Origin: Streptomyces sp. col6
GTDB taxonomy: Bacteria; Actinomycetota; Actinomycetes; Streptomycetales; Streptomycetaceae
Reading direction: 5' to 3'
Length of the DNA: 64,000 bases
Assembly: GCF_008042035.1 (NCBI RefSeq)
Contig: NZ_RDBL01000006.1
Location: forward strand, 418,801 to 482,800
Notes under the pieces: generated by a model
Seen by the model: only the letters and a program-made list of their open reading frames with translations
What the model was told of the DNA's origin: nothing
The model's database searches: none
Part shown: positions 35,069 through 43,439 of the stretch, piece after piece
How positions within the stretch are numbered: the first letter of the stretch is position 1
Layout of the letters: each line of letters begins with the position of its first letter
Program-made: the position numbers and the translations under genes

Positions 35069-36091
35069 TCAGGCCACCGGCTCCGCGAGCCACGCGTCGA
35101 CCCCCGCCAGCAGCTCCGCCCGCACCGGCTCGGGCGCCGACGACCCCCGTACCGACTGGCGGGCCAGCTCGGCCAGCTCCTCGTCCGTGAACGCGTGGTG
35201 GCGGCGCACCAGGTCGTACTGCGCGGCCAGCCGGGAGCCGAAGAGCAGCGGGTCGTCCGCGCCGAGCGCCATCGGCACCCCGGCGTCGAACAGGGTGCGC
35301 AGGGGTACATCGGCGGGCTTCTCGTAGACGCCGAGCGCCACGTTCGACGCGGGGCACACCTCGCAGGTCACCCCCGCCTCCGCCAGCCGGCGCATCAGCC
35401 GGGGGTCCTCCGCCGCCCGCACGCCGTGCCCGACCCGGGCCGCGTCGAGGTCGTCCAGGCAGTCCCGGACGCTGGAAGGGCCCGACAGCTCGCCCCCGTG
35501 CGGAGCGGCGAGCAGGCCGCCCTCCCGCGCGATGGCGAAGGCCCGGTCGAAGTCGCGGGCCATCCCGCGCCGCTCGTCGTTGGAGAGGCCGAAGCCGACG
35601 ACGCCCTGGTCCGCGTACCGCACGGCGAGGCGCGCGAGGGTCCTGGCGTCCAGCGGGTGCTTCATCCGGTTCGCCGCGATGACCACCCGGATCGGCAGCC
35701 CGGTCTCGCGCGAGGCGGCGTCCACCGCGTCCAGGATGATCTCGATCGCCGGAATCAGCCCGCCGAGCAGCGGCGCGTACGAGGTGGGGTCGACCTGGAT
35801 CTCCAGCCAGCCCGACCCGTCCGCCACGTCCTCCTGGGCGGCCTCGCGCACGAGGCGCTGGATGTCCTCGGGGGCCCGCAGGCAGGACCGGGCGATGTCG
35901 TAGAGCCGCTGGAAGCGGAACCAGCCCCGTTCGTCCGTCGCACGCAGTTTGGGCGGCTCTCCGCCGGTCAGGGCCTCGGGCAGCCGCACCCCGTACTTGT
36001 CGGCGAGTTCCAGCAGCGTCGTGGGCCGCATCGACCCGGTGAAGTGCAGGTGCAGGTGGGCCTTGGGCAACAGACGTACATCGCGTTCCAT
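35069..36091 (-). CDS. Adenosine deaminase family protein
   Basis: The 340-residue enzyme has the ADA metal and catalytic motifs: KAHLHLHFTGSMRP near the N-terminus, AAPHGGELSGPSSV (His and Glu), VGHGVRAAEDP, and GADDPLLFGSRLAAQY where an Asp-Asp pair usually sits. It converts adenosine or a related purine to the inosine form. Streptomyces carry several paralogues with different substrates. ATG 36091 (MERDVRLLPK) is used; an in-frame GTG at 36109 is possible. Confidence 0.9.
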   Translation of the reverse strand: MERDVRLLPKAHLHLHFTGSMRPTTLLELADKYGVRLPEALTGGEPPKLRATDERGWFRFQRLYDIARSCLRAPEDIQRLVREAAQEDVADGSGWLEIQVDPTSYAPLLGGLIPAIEIILDAVDAASRETGLPIRVVIAANRMKHPLDARTLARLAVRYADQGVVGFGLSNDERRGMARDFDRAFAIAREGGLLAAPHGGELSGPSSVRDCLDDLDAARVGHGVRAAEDPRLMRRLAEAGVTCEVCPASNVALGVYEKPADVPLRTLFDAGVPMALGADDPLLFGSRLAAQYDLVRRHHAFTDEELAELARQSVRGSSAPEPVRAELLAGVDAWLAEPVA

Positions 36092-36162
36092 TGCAAGATC
36101 CTGCCGCACGGACGGGGTGGCGCGGTAGCCGCTTTCCCCATCGAGTTGCCCGTCGAACGCGA

Positions 36163-36196
36163 AAGCGACCCCCGGCCCGGGAACCGGGGGTCGCTT
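36163..36196 (-). terminator. Terminator downstream of the aminotransferase gene
   Basis: AAGCGACCCCCGG (36163-36175) pairs over 13 bp with CCGGGGGTCGCTT (36184-36196), just beyond the aminotransferase stop on the minus strand. Confidence 0.75.
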
Positions 36197-36215
36197 CTCG
36201 GGGCAGGAGGCGGAG

Positions 36216-37442
36216 TTACGCCTTCGCCTCGCCCAGCAGCTTCTGGAGCCGCGACACGCCCTCGACGAGGTCGTCGTCGCCCAGCGCGTACGACAGACGC
36301 AGGTAACCCGGCGTGCCGAACGCCTCGCCCGGGACCACCGCCACCTCGGCCTCGTCCAGGATCAGCGCCGCCAGCTCGACCGAGGTCGCCGGGCGCTTGC
36401 CGCGGATCTCCTTGCCGAGCAGTTCCTTCACCGAGGGGTAGGCGTAGAACGCGCCCTCGGGCTCCGGGCAGAAGACGCCGTCGATGTCGTTGAGCATCCG
36501 CACGATGGTCTTGCGGCGCCGGTCGAACGCGGTGCGCATCTCGGCGACCGCGTCCAGGTTCCCGGAGATGGCGGCCAGCGCGGCGGCCTGCGAGACGTTG
36601 GCGACGTTGGACGTGGCGTGCGACTGGAGGTTGGTCGCGGCCTTCACGACGTCCTTGGGACCGATGATCCACCCGACGCGCCAGCCGGTCATCGCGTACG
36701 TCTTGGCGACGCCGTTGACCACGATGCACTTGTCGCGCAGCTCGGGCACGATCGCCGGCAGGGAGGTGAACTTCGCGTCCCCGTAGACCAGGTGCTCGTA
36801 GATCTCGTCGGTCATCACCCACAGGCCGTGCTCGACGGCCCAGCGGCCGATCGCCTCGGCGTCCGCCTCGCTGTAGACCGCGCCGGTCGGGTTCGACGGG
36901 GAGACGAACAGGACGACCTTCGTACGCTCGGTACGGGCCGCCTCCAGCTGCTCCACGGAGACCCGGTAACCGGTGGTCTCGTCGGCGACGACCTCCACCG
37001 GGACGCCGCCGGCCAGCCGGATCGACTCGGGGTAGGTGGTCCAGTAGGGCGCCGGGACGATGACCTCGTCGCCCGGGTCGAGGATCGCGGCGAACGCCTC
37101 GTAGATCGCCTGCTTGCCGCCGTTGGTCACCAGGATCTGGGAGGCGTCGACCTCGTACCCGGAGTCGCGCAGCGTCTTCTCCGCGATGGCGGCCTTGAGC
37201 TCGGGGAGCCCGCCCGCCGGGGTGTAGCGGTGGTACTTCGGGGTGCGGCAGGCCTCGACCGCGGCGTCGACGATGTAGCCGGGCGTCGGGAAGTCGGGCT
37301 CGCCGGCACCGAAGCCGATCACCGGACGGCCGGCGGCCTTGAGGGCCTTGGCCTTGGCGTCGACGGCGAGGGTGGCGGACTCGGAGATGGCACCGATGCG
37401 GGCGGAGACCCGGCTCTCGGACGGAGAAGTAGCAGCGCTCAT
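36216..37442 (-). CDS. aspC: Pyridoxal-phosphate aspartate aminotransferase (class I)
   Basis: The 408-residue enzyme has [12 protein letters not shown] near residue 43, the [11 protein letters not shown] loop, and the PLP-binding Lys247 in [17 protein letters not shown], all typical of fold-type I aspartate/prephenate aminotransferases (Igamma subgroup). It interconverts aspartate and oxaloacetate with glutamate/2-oxoglutarate. ATG 37442 follows a GGGGGG purine tract; another ATG lies nine bases upstream. It is divergent from the tRNA-Trp-secE-nusG unit. Confidence 0.93.
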   Translation of the reverse strand: MSAATSPSESRVSARIGAISESATLAVDAKAKALKAAGRPVIGFGAGEPDFPTPGYIVDAAVEACRTPKYHRYTPAGGLPELKAAIAEKTLRDSGYEVDASQILVTNGGKQAIYEAFAAILDPGDEVIVPAPYWTTYPESIRLAGGVPVEVVADETTGYRVSVEQLEAARTERTKVVLFVSPSNPTGAVYSEADAEAIGRWAVEHGLWVMTDEIYEHLVYGDAKFTSLPAIVPELRDKCIVVNGVAKTYAMTGWRVGWIIGPKDVVKAATNLQSHATSNVANVSQAAALAAISGNLDAVAEMRTAFDRRRKTIVRMLNDIDGVFCPEPEGAFYAYPSVKELLGKEIRGKRPATSVELAALILDEAEVAVVPGEAFGTPGYLRLSYALGDDDLVEGVSRLQKLLGEAKA

Positions 37443-37554
37443 GCCCCCCATGCTCGCAGACCGTTTTCCGCGTCGGCACAGGGGTTTCAGGGACCGGACA
37501 GCACTCGGACAGCATGCGGACACGAAGGGACCAGGAGCGGTCAGGAGCTATCTG

Positions 37555-37584
37555 TTCGACGCCGGGCCGCTGAGCACGTACACT
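37555..37584 (+). promoter_or_regulatory. Possible promoter of tRNA-Trp/secE-nusG
   Basis: TTCGAC (37555-37560) and TACACT (37579-37584) are separated by 18 bp. The predicted start near 37591 lies about 77 bp before tRNA-Trp. Confidence 0.45.
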
Positions 37585-37667
37585 CACCTGTCGTTGGCCT
37601 TCACCAGCCATACCGTTCCTGCACTCGGGTCATCCGGGAACATGCGGTAGGTTGGTGGAAACCACAA

Positions 37668-37740
37668 AGGGTCGTAGCTCAATTGGTAGAGCACTGGTCT
37701 CCAAAACCAGCGGTTGGGGGTTCAAGTCCCTCCGGCCCTG
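37668..37740 (+). tRNA. tRNA-Trp (anticodon CCA)
   Basis: A 73-nt cloverleaf: acceptor AGGGTCG with CGGCCCT, anticodon loop CTCCAAA giving CCA at 37701-37703, T-arm GGGGGTTCAAGTCCCTC, discriminator G, no encoded CCA end. It sits 106 bp upstream of secE, the usual actinobacterial order. Confidence 0.96.
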
Positions 37741-37846
37741 CTACACACTCCTTCGCCAGGATGTGTGCGCATGTACGTACTTCACTGCACCGCCGTGCGG
37801 CTCCACCGGGCGCGGCACGGCCATGACCCGGAATCAGGTGAGAAGC

Positions 37847-38134
37847 GTGACGGACGCCGTGGGCTCCATCGACATGCCTGATGCCGAGGACGAAGTCCCC
37901 GAGTCGAAGAAGAAGACCCGGAAGGGCGGCAAGCGCGGAAAGAAGGGCCCTCTGGGCCGTCTCGCGCTCTTCTACCGCCAGATCATCGCGGAGCTGCGCA
38001 AGGTCGTCTGGCCGACGCGCAACCAGCTGACGACTTACACCACAGTGGTGATTGTGTTCGTGGTCGTCATGATCGGCCTCGTAACCGTGATTGACTTCGG
38101 ATTCGCGCGGGTCGTCAAGTACGTCTTCGGCTGA
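37847..38134 (+). CDS. secE: Preprotein translocase subunit SecE
   Basis: The 95-residue protein has a charged cytoplasmic N-terminus (SKKKTRKGGKRGKKG), the conserved amphipathic segment FYRQIIAELRKVVWPTRNQL and one transmembrane helix (VVIVFVVVMIGLVTVIDFGF). It clamps SecY in the Sec translocon. GTG 37847 is preferred, with AGGTGAG upstream; an ATG at 37823 would add eight residues. It is followed by nusG after 71 bp. Confidence 0.95.
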   Translation: MTDAVGSIDMPDAEDEVPESKKKTRKGGKRGKKGPLGRLALFYRQIIAELRKVVWPTRNQLTTYTTVVIVFVVVMIGLVTVIDFGFARVVKYVFG

Positions 38135-38139
38135 TCCAC

Positions 38140-38170
38140 GCGAAGGGCGCCTGATGGGCGCCCCTTTCGC
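38140..38170 (+). terminator. Hairpin between secE and nusG (possible attenuator)
   Basis: GCGAA-GGGCGCC and GGCGCCC-TTCGC arms form a stem with a small bulge just after the secE stop. Because nusG lies immediately downstream it probably attenuates or processes rather than ends transcription. Confidence 0.5.
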
Positions 38171-38205
38171 ATGTTCCACCCATATGTATCCAGGAAGAAG
38201 CCACC

Positions 38206-39045
38206 GTGTCTGACCCGAACCTGAACGACGCCGTCGAGCCGACGGCGGGCGCCTTCGAGTCCGCCGAGGACGAGCTCGACATCGTCGAGGCGGCGGACGC
38301 CGAGGAGTCGGACCAGGCCGAAGCCGCCGACGCCGAAGAGGCCGCCGCCGAGGAGACCGAGGACACCGCCGAAGCCGCCGAGGCCGAGGTCGAGGCCGAC
38401 GAGGGGGAGGCCGAGCCGGCCGAGCCCGTCGACCCCGTCACCGCCCTGCGCGAGGAGCTCCGCGGTCTGCCGGGCGAGTGGTACGTCATCCACACGTACG
38501 CCGGTTACGAGAAGCGTGTGAAGGCCAACCTGGAGCAGCGCGCCGTCTCGCTGAACGTGGAGGAGTTCATCTACCAGGCCGAGGTGCCTGAAGAGGAAAT
38601 CGTCCAGATCAAGAACGGCGAGCGCAAGAACGTCCGGCAGAACAAGCTCCCGGGTTACGTCCTGGTGCGCATGGACCTGACGAACGAGTCCTGGGGCGTC
38701 GTCCGCAACACCCCCGGCGTCACCGGCTTCGTGGGCAACGCCTACGACCCGTACCCGCTGACGCTGGACGAGATCGTCAAGATGCTCGCTCCGGAGGCCG
38801 AGGAGAAGGCCGCCCGTGAGGCCGCCGAGGCCGAGGGCAAGCCGGCTCCGGCGCGCAAGGTCACCGTCGAGGTCCTCGACTTCGAGGTCGGCGACTCGGT
38901 CACCGTCACCGACGGCCCGTTCGCGACGCTGCAGGCGACGATCAACGAGATCAACGCCGACTCGAAGAAGGTCAAGGGCCTTGTCGAGATCTTCGGTCGC
39001 GAGACCCCGGTCGAGCTGAGCTTCGACCAGATCCAGAAGAACTGA
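38206..39045 (+). CDS. nusG: Transcription termination/antitermination factor NusG
   Basis: The 279-residue protein has an acidic, alanine-rich leader (residues 10-75) typical of actinobacteria. The NGN domain follows ([42 protein letters not shown]), then the KOW domain near the C-terminus ([20 protein letters not shown]). NusG binds RNA polymerase and couples it to Rho or to S10 of the ribosome. GTG 38206 follows AGGAAG. A canonical terminator follows. Confidence 0.97.
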   Translation: MSDPNLNDAVEPTAGAFESAEDELDIVEAADAEESDQAEAADAEEAAAEETEDTAEAAEAEVEADEGEAEPAEPVDPVTALREELRGLPGEWYVIHTYAGYEKRVKANLEQRAVSLNVEEFIYQAEVPEEEIVQIKNGERKNVRQNKLPGYVLVRMDLTNESWGVVRNTPGVTGFVGNAYDPYPLTLDEIVKMLAPEAEEKAAREAAEAEGKPAPARKVTVEVLDFEVGDSVTVTDGPFATLQATINEINADSKKVKGLVEIFGRETPVELSFDQIQKN

Positions 39046-39075
39046 GCTTTCCGCTCGCTTCTGGACACATGCCTA

Positions 39076-39125
39076 CCGAGCAGGTCAGACAGGCTGTCGA
39101 AGCCGGTCTGACCTGCTTGGTTTTT
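39076..39125 (+). terminator. Intrinsic terminator after nusG
   Basis: CCGAGCAGGTCAGAC (39076-39090) pairs with GTCTGACCTGCTTGG (39106-39120), with one G-U, and is followed by TTTTT. It separates secE-nusG from rplK-rplA. Confidence 0.88.
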
Positions 39126-39151
39126 GGTCGCGCAGCTATACCCGTTATCGT
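39124..39151 (+). promoter_or_regulatory. Possible promoter of rplK-rplA
   Basis: TTGGTC at 39124-39129 and TATCGT at 39146-39151 are 16 bp apart. The -35 begins within the T-tract of the nusG terminator. Initiation would be near 39158, giving a leader of about 60 nt. Confidence 0.4.
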
Positions 39152-39220
39152 TGTGCGGTATGCCTGCATCCGGATGACCGGATGACGGCGAAAACTCTCA
39201 CTAGGACCCGGAGAGAGCAC

Positions 39221-39655
39221 ATGCCTCCCAAGAAGAAGAAGGTCACGGGGCTTATCAAGCTCCAGATCAACGCCGGTGCGGCCAACCCGGCCCCGCCGGT
39301 CGGCCCCGCACTGGGTCAGCACGGCGTCAACATCATGGAGTTCTGCAAGGCCTACAACGCCGCGACCGAGTCGCAGCGTGGCATGGTCGTGCCGGTGGAG
39401 ATCACGGTCTACGAGGACCGCTCCTTCACCTTCATCACCAAGACTCCGCCGGCCGCCAAGCTGATCCTCAAGGCCGCGGGTGTGGACAAGGGCTCCGGCG
39501 AGCCGCACAAGACCAAGGTCGCCAAGCTGACGGCTGCCCAGGTCCGCGAGATCGCCACGACGAAGCTCCCCGACCTGAACGCCAATGACCTCGACGCCGC
39601 GTCGAAGATCATCGCCGGCACCGCCCGTTCCATGGGCATCACGGTCGAAGGCTGA
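39221..39655 (+). CDS. rplK: 50S ribosomal protein L11
   Basis: The 144-residue protein starts [19 protein letters not shown] and has the proline-rich thiostrepton-binding helix [20 protein letters not shown] and C-terminal RNA-binding domain ending in [12 protein letters not shown]. It forms the GTPase-associated centre with 23S rRNA. Streptomyces L11 is also needed for ppGpp synthesis by RelA. ATG 39221 follows GGAGAGAG. It is in an operon with rplA. Confidence 0.97.
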
Positions 39656-39735
39656 TTCAGCCCCACCCCCTCAGTGGTAGGACCAAGCGCTGGTCCGCAC
39701 CACGACTCCACACTCTGAAACCAACAGGAGTAGAA

Positions 39736-40458
39736 GTGAAGCGCAGCAAGAACCTCCGCGCTGCGGACGCCAAGATCGACCGGGAGCGCCTGTACGCCCC
39801 GCTCGAGGCCGTCCGTCTCGCCAAGGAGACCGCCTCCACGAAGTTCGACGGCACCGTCGAGGTCGCCTTCCGCCTGGGTGTCGACCCGCGCAAGGCCGAC
39901 CAGATGGTCCGCGGCACCGTGAACCTCCCGCACGGCACCGGCAAGACCGCCCGGGTCCTGGTCTTCGCGACCGGTGACCGTGCTGCGGCCGCGGAAGCCG
40001 CCGGGGCCGACATCGTCGGCTCCGACGAGCTCATCGACGAGGTGGCGAAGGGCCGTCTGGACTTCGACGCCGTCGTCGCGACCCCGGACCTCATGGGCAA
40101 GGTCGGCCGCCTCGGCCGCGTGCTCGGTCCGCGTGGTCTGATGCCGAACCCGAAGACCGGCACCGTCACCCCCGACGTCGTGAAGGCTGTCAACGACATC
40201 AAGGGCGGCAAGATCGAGTTCCGCGTCGACAAGCACTCGAACCTGCACTTCATCATCGGCAAGGTCTCCTTCGACGAGACCAAGCTGGTGGAGAACTACG
40301 CAGCGGCGCTCGAAGAGGTCCTCCGTCTGAAGCCGTCCGCCGCCAAGGGCCGCTACATCAAGAAGGCCGCACTGGCGACCACGATGGGCCCCGGCATTCC
40401 GCTGGACTCCAACCGCACCCGTAACCTCCTCGTCGAGGAGGACCCGGCCGCCGTCTGA
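39736..40458 (+). CDS. rplA: 50S ribosomal protein L1
   Basis: The 240-residue L1 stalk protein contains [40 protein letters not shown] and [20 protein letters not shown], the rRNA-binding signature. GTG 39736 follows ACAGGAG. L1 can repress its own operon by binding mRNA in other bacteria. A stem-loop follows at 40504. Confidence 0.97.
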   Translation: MKRSKNLRAADAKIDRERLYAPLEAVRLAKETASTKFDGTVEVAFRLGVDPRKADQMVRGTVNLPHGTGKTARVLVFATGDRAAAAEAAGADIVGSDELIDEVAKGRLDFDAVVATPDLMGKVGRLGRVLGPRGLMPNPKTGTVTPDVVKAVNDIKGGKIEFRVDKHSNLHFIIGKVSFDETKLVENYAAALEEVLRLKPSAAKGRYIKKAALATTMGPGIPLDSNRTRNLLVEEDPAAV

Positions 40459-40503
40459 GCCCTCGCGCTCTTACGACCGCCGCGTCACGTGTGACATGGG
40501 ACG

Positions 40504-40535
40504 GGCCCCGCAACCTTTCGAGGTGCGGGGCTCGT
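40504..40535 (+). terminator. Terminator downstream of rplA
   Basis: GCCCCGCA-ACCT and AGGTGCGGGGC pair around a TTCG loop with one bulged A, followed by CGTCCTC. Confidence 0.65.
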
Positions 40536-40616
40536 CCTCATTCGTACGTGGACATGACTGTCGGCGCCCTGCGTTAGCGTGGGCGGCCGAAAGTCGAACG
40601 AGGGGTGGAATCGCAC

Positions 40617-41525
40617 ATGTTGACCAACACCGTACGGCGCGTGGGTCTGTCCGTGGCCGTGGTGGCCGCGCTGACATCGGTCGCGGCCTGTGGCGGATCG
40701 GACGACGGCGGCAAGGGCGGGAGCAAGAAGGAGAACCGCGGCAGTTCCGTGGTGAAGGCCGACCCGATAGCCGCGCTGGTCGCCGTCCAGAAGAAGACCG
40801 GCCAGGCGCACTCGGCCCGAATCGAGGGCACCACGACCATGGGCAGCGCGATGTCCATGAAGCAGTCGGGGTCCATGGACTGGTCCGACGGCATCACCGG
40901 CACCATGCAGATCACCTACACCGGCGGCACCATGGCCGACTCCATGAAGCAGCTCGGCGGCGACGGCACGATGGAGGCCCGCTACTTCAAGGGCGGGTAC
41001 GCGGCCAACATGGGTGAGGCCATGGCCCAGCAGACCGGCGGCAAGAGCTGGATCAGCTACACCTACGACGACCTCGCCAAGATCGGCGGCGCCTCCGGTG
41101 CGGCGATGAAGGACCAGCTGGAGACCAGCACCCCGGAGCAGGGTGTGAAGTCGCTGCTGGCCTCCGGCGACGTGAAGAAGGTCGGCCAGGAGGACGTGCG
41201 CGGTGTCAGCGCCACGCACTACTCGGGCACGGTCGACGTCGCCGACCTGACCGCGAAGAGCAGCAACCTGGACGCCGACGAGGTCACCGCGCTCAAGAAG
41301 CAGCTGGCCGACGCCGGGATCACCACGGAGACCGTCGACATCTGGGTCGACGAGAACGACCTGCTGGTGAAGAAGACCGAGCGCGGCGAGATGAAGACCG
41401 GCGAGCTCAACTCCACGGTGTACTACAGCGATTACGGGATCAAGGTGTCCGTCGAGCACCCGCCGGCCGACCAGACCATCGAGTTCACCGAGCTGATGAA
41501 GCAGCAGCAGGGCGCCACCTCATAA
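40617..41525 (+). CDS. Predicted lipoprotein (LppX/LprG-like fold)
   Basis: The 302-residue protein has a lipoprotein signal peptide: positive NTVRRVG, hydrophobic core, and lipobox ALTSVAAC followed by GGSDDGG. The mature part has repeated short beta motifs (ARIEGTTTMGSAMSMKQSG, GTMQITYTGGTMADSMKQLG) like the half-barrel LppX_LprAFG lipoproteins that carry lipids, but no function is assigned. It interrupts the rplA-rplJ gap, a position also occupied by a lipoprotein gene in other Streptomyces. ATG 40617 is used; an in-frame GTG lies 12 bases upstream. The CDS lies between a terminator and the rplJ promoter, so it is transcribed separately. Confidence 0.88.
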   Translation: MLTNTVRRVGLSVAVVAALTSVAACGGSDDGGKGGSKKENRGSSVVKADPIAALVAVQKKTGQAHSARIEGTTTMGSAMSMKQSGSMDWSDGITGTMQITYTGGTMADSMKQLGGDGTMEARYFKGGYAANMGEAMAQQTGGKSWISYTYDDLAKIGGASGAAMKDQLETSTPEQGVKSLLASGDVKKVGQEDVRGVSATHYSGTVDVADLTAKSSNLDADEVTALKKQLADAGITTETVDIWVDENDLLVKKTERGEMKTGELNSTVYYSDYGIKVSVEHPPADQTIEFTELMKQQQGATS

Positions 41526-41576
41526 CCCGGTCCCGCCGGGTTCAAACCTCCCGGGCCCGCTCGAAGCGGGACGGAT

Positions 41577-41606
41577 TTGCCCGACGCGACCCGAGTCGCG
41601 TACTCT
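41577..41606 (+). promoter_or_regulatory. Promoter of rplJ-rplL
   Basis: TTGCCC (41577-41582) and TACTCT (41601-41606) are spaced by 18 bp. Transcription would begin near 41613, at the 5' end of the L10 leader. Confidence 0.65.
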
Positions 41607-41612
41607 TCTGCA

Positions 41613-41790
41613 GAAGCCAAAGACCGCTGGTCGTTGTCCTGAATCCGTAAGGGTTCGGGCAACCGAAGGCTCCGTTGATGCGGACGACCTGCGCAGGTGA
41701 CTGTGGAAAGCTCCCGGACTTCGTTTCGGTCGAGCTACGCCCTGGCGCCCGCGCCGGGGCGTTTCGTCTTTCCGGGTCCTTTCGAGCGGT
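41613..41790 (+). promoter_or_regulatory. Ribosomal protein L10 leader (autoregulatory mRNA structure)
   Basis: The rplJ leader has the features of the L10 leader: AGAAGCCAAAGACCGCTGG at the 5' side, a nine-bp hairpin with a GTAA tetraloop (CCTGAATCC at 41638-41646, GGGTTCGGG at 41651-41659), and ACCGAAGGCTCC on the 3' side that pairs back toward GAAGCC. In other bacteria the L10(L12)4 complex binds this structure and reduces expression. The downstream GC-rich arms near 41735-41765 could form the alternative stem. The boundaries are approximate. Confidence 0.7.
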
Positions 41791-41818
41791 CCTCATCACC
41801 CGGAAGGAGGCCGACGCT

Positions 41819-42376
41819 ATGGCAAGGCCCGACAAGGCTGCAGCGGTAGCCGAGCTCGCGGACCAGTTCCGCAGCTCGAACGCCGCCGTGCTGACCGAGT
41901 ACCGGGGTCTCACCGTGGCACAGCTCAAGCAGCTGCGCCGTTCGCTCGGTGAGAACGCCCAGTACGCCGTGGTGAAGAACACGCTGACCAAGATTGCGGC
42001 CAACGAGGCCGGGATCGACACGCTGGACGACCTGTTCGCAGGTCCGACGGCGGTTGCCTTCGTCACCGGTGACCCGGTGGAGTCGGCGAAGGGTCTTCGT
42101 GACTTCGCCAAGGACAACCCGAACCTGATCATCAAGGGCGGTGTCCTTGACGGTAAGGCGCTGTCCGCCGATGACATCAAGCAGCTCGCGGACCTCGAGT
42201 CCCGCGAGGTTCTGCTCGCCAAGCTGGCCGGTGCCATGAAGGGCAAGCAGACTCAGGCTGCGCAGCTCTTCCAGGCGCTGCCGTCGAAGTTCGTCCGCAC
42301 CGCGGAAGCGCTTCGCGTCAAGCTGGAGGAGCAGGGCGGTGCCGGTACGCCGGCTCCCGCCGAGGCCGCCGAGTAA
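41819..42376 (+). CDS. rplJ: 50S ribosomal protein L10
   Basis: The 185-residue protein starts [20 protein letters not shown] and contains [20 protein letters not shown] and [17 protein letters not shown], the rRNA-binding domain, with a C-terminal helix that binds L12 dimers. ATG 41819 has AAGGAGG nine bases upstream. It is followed by rplL with an 84-bp gap. Confidence 0.97.
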   Translation: MARPDKAAAVAELADQFRSSNAAVLTEYRGLTVAQLKQLRRSLGENAQYAVVKNTLTKIAANEAGIDTLDDLFAGPTAVAFVTGDPVESAKGLRDFAKDNPNLIIKGGVLDGKALSADDIKQLADLESREVLLAKLAGAMKGKQTQAAQLFQALPSKFVRTAEALRVKLEEQGGAGTPAPAEAAE

Positions 42377-42460
42377 TCACGCTCAGCGGTCCAGCGGGCC
42401 CCACGTACGCCCGCCGACATATACATCCGGCACCTGCCGAATAGTGGAAGGACGCCTGTC

Positions 42461-42844
42461 ATGGCGAAGCTCAGCCAGGAAGACCTGCTCGCTCAGTTCG
42501 AGGAGCTCACCCTCATCGAGCTCTCCGAGTTCGTGAAGGCCTTCGAGGAGAAGTTCGACGTCACCGCCGCCGCGGCCGTCGCCGTCGCGGGCCCCGGCCA
42601 GGCCGGCCCGGCCGCCCCGGCCGAGGAGGAGAAGGACGAGTTCGACGTCATTCTCACCGCCGCCGGTGACAAGAAGATCCAGGTCATCAAGGTCGTGCGC
42701 GAGCTGACCTCCCTCGGCCTGAAGGAGGCCAAGGACCTCGTCGACGGCGCCCCGAAGCCCGTCCTCGAGAAGGTCGCCAAGGACGCCGCGGAGAAGGCTG
42801 CCGAGTCCCTCAAGGGCGCCGGCGCCTCCGTCGAGGTCAAGTGA
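42461..42844 (+). CDS. rplL: 50S ribosomal protein L7/L12
   Basis: The 127-residue stalk protein has an N-terminal dimerisation domain ([20 protein letters not shown]), an Ala/Pro/Gly hinge around residues 43-55, and a C-terminal domain ([20 protein letters not shown]) that recruits EF-Tu, EF-G and other factors. GGAAGGA precedes ATG 42461. Two hairpins follow before rpoB. Confidence 0.97.
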   Translation: MAKLSQEDLLAQFEELTLIELSEFVKAFEEKFDVTAAAAVAVAGPGQAGPAAPAEEEKDEFDVILTAAGDKKIQVIKVVRELTSLGLKEAKDLVDGAPKPVLEKVAKDAAEKAAESLKGAGASVEVK

Positions 42845-42847
42845 TCC

Positions 42848-42938
42848 AAGGAGTCGTCTGACTCCTTCGGACCCCCGTGCCGCGAGGCGCGGAGTCACAT
42901 CGCGAAAGGCGATCACCCGTTCGGGTGGTCGCCTTTCG
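42848..42938 (+). terminator. Two tandem stem-loops after rplL
   Basis: AAGGAGTC (42848-42855) pairs with GACTCCTT (42860-42867). A longer stem at 42903-42919 / 42922-42938 (CGAAAGGCGA, CACCCG arms) follows. They separate rplJL from rpoBC, probably attenuating read-through. The next 310 bp (42939-43248) contain no gene; a weak promoter candidate TTGCCC-N16-TAGGGT lies at 42959-42986. Confidence 0.7.
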
Positions 42939-43248
42939 GCGTACCGGTGGCGGGTGCCTTGCCCTTCCCGTGTTGACGAGTAGGGTGATCTTCGCCGTGC
43001 GCCTCTCGTGGGGCGCGGGGCCGCCGCCGAGGGCGGCGGGCGCGGGGCCCGAGGGCCGGCGGGGCCGAGGGGGCCTTGACGAACCGCACGCGGCGCGCAA
43101 TTCTCAAGGCGCGTCGCCGAATCGATCCGAATCCGAGGCATGGATCGATGGCGAAGCGGGCAGTAAAGAAGGGCGCACCTCGCGCAGGGCTGGACAAGGG
43201 TGTTGAAACAAGCTGTTGAGAGCAACGTGGGTCTCTGAGAACCCCGAC

Positions 43249-43277
43249 TGGACATCAGTGTGGCACTTGGCTACACT
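43249..43277 (+). promoter_or_regulatory. Promoter of rpoB-rpoC
   Basis: TGGACA (43249-43254) and TACACT (43272-43277) are separated by the optimal 17 bp and match the vegetative consensus closely. Initiation near 43284 gives a leader of about 156 nt before the TTG start of rpoB. Confidence 0.7.
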
Positions 43278-43439
43278 GACCCTTTGCGCTGCCTGTTAGC
43301 TGCCTCCTGCCCGTCACCAGGGGCATACCCATTTTGTGCACCGTGGACCGAAGCATCCCTGACCTGGGATATCTGTCCACCTGTCCAGTTTGGGACCGGT
43401 ACGCGCGTAGTGAGTCCGAGCCCTCGGAAGGACCCCCTC

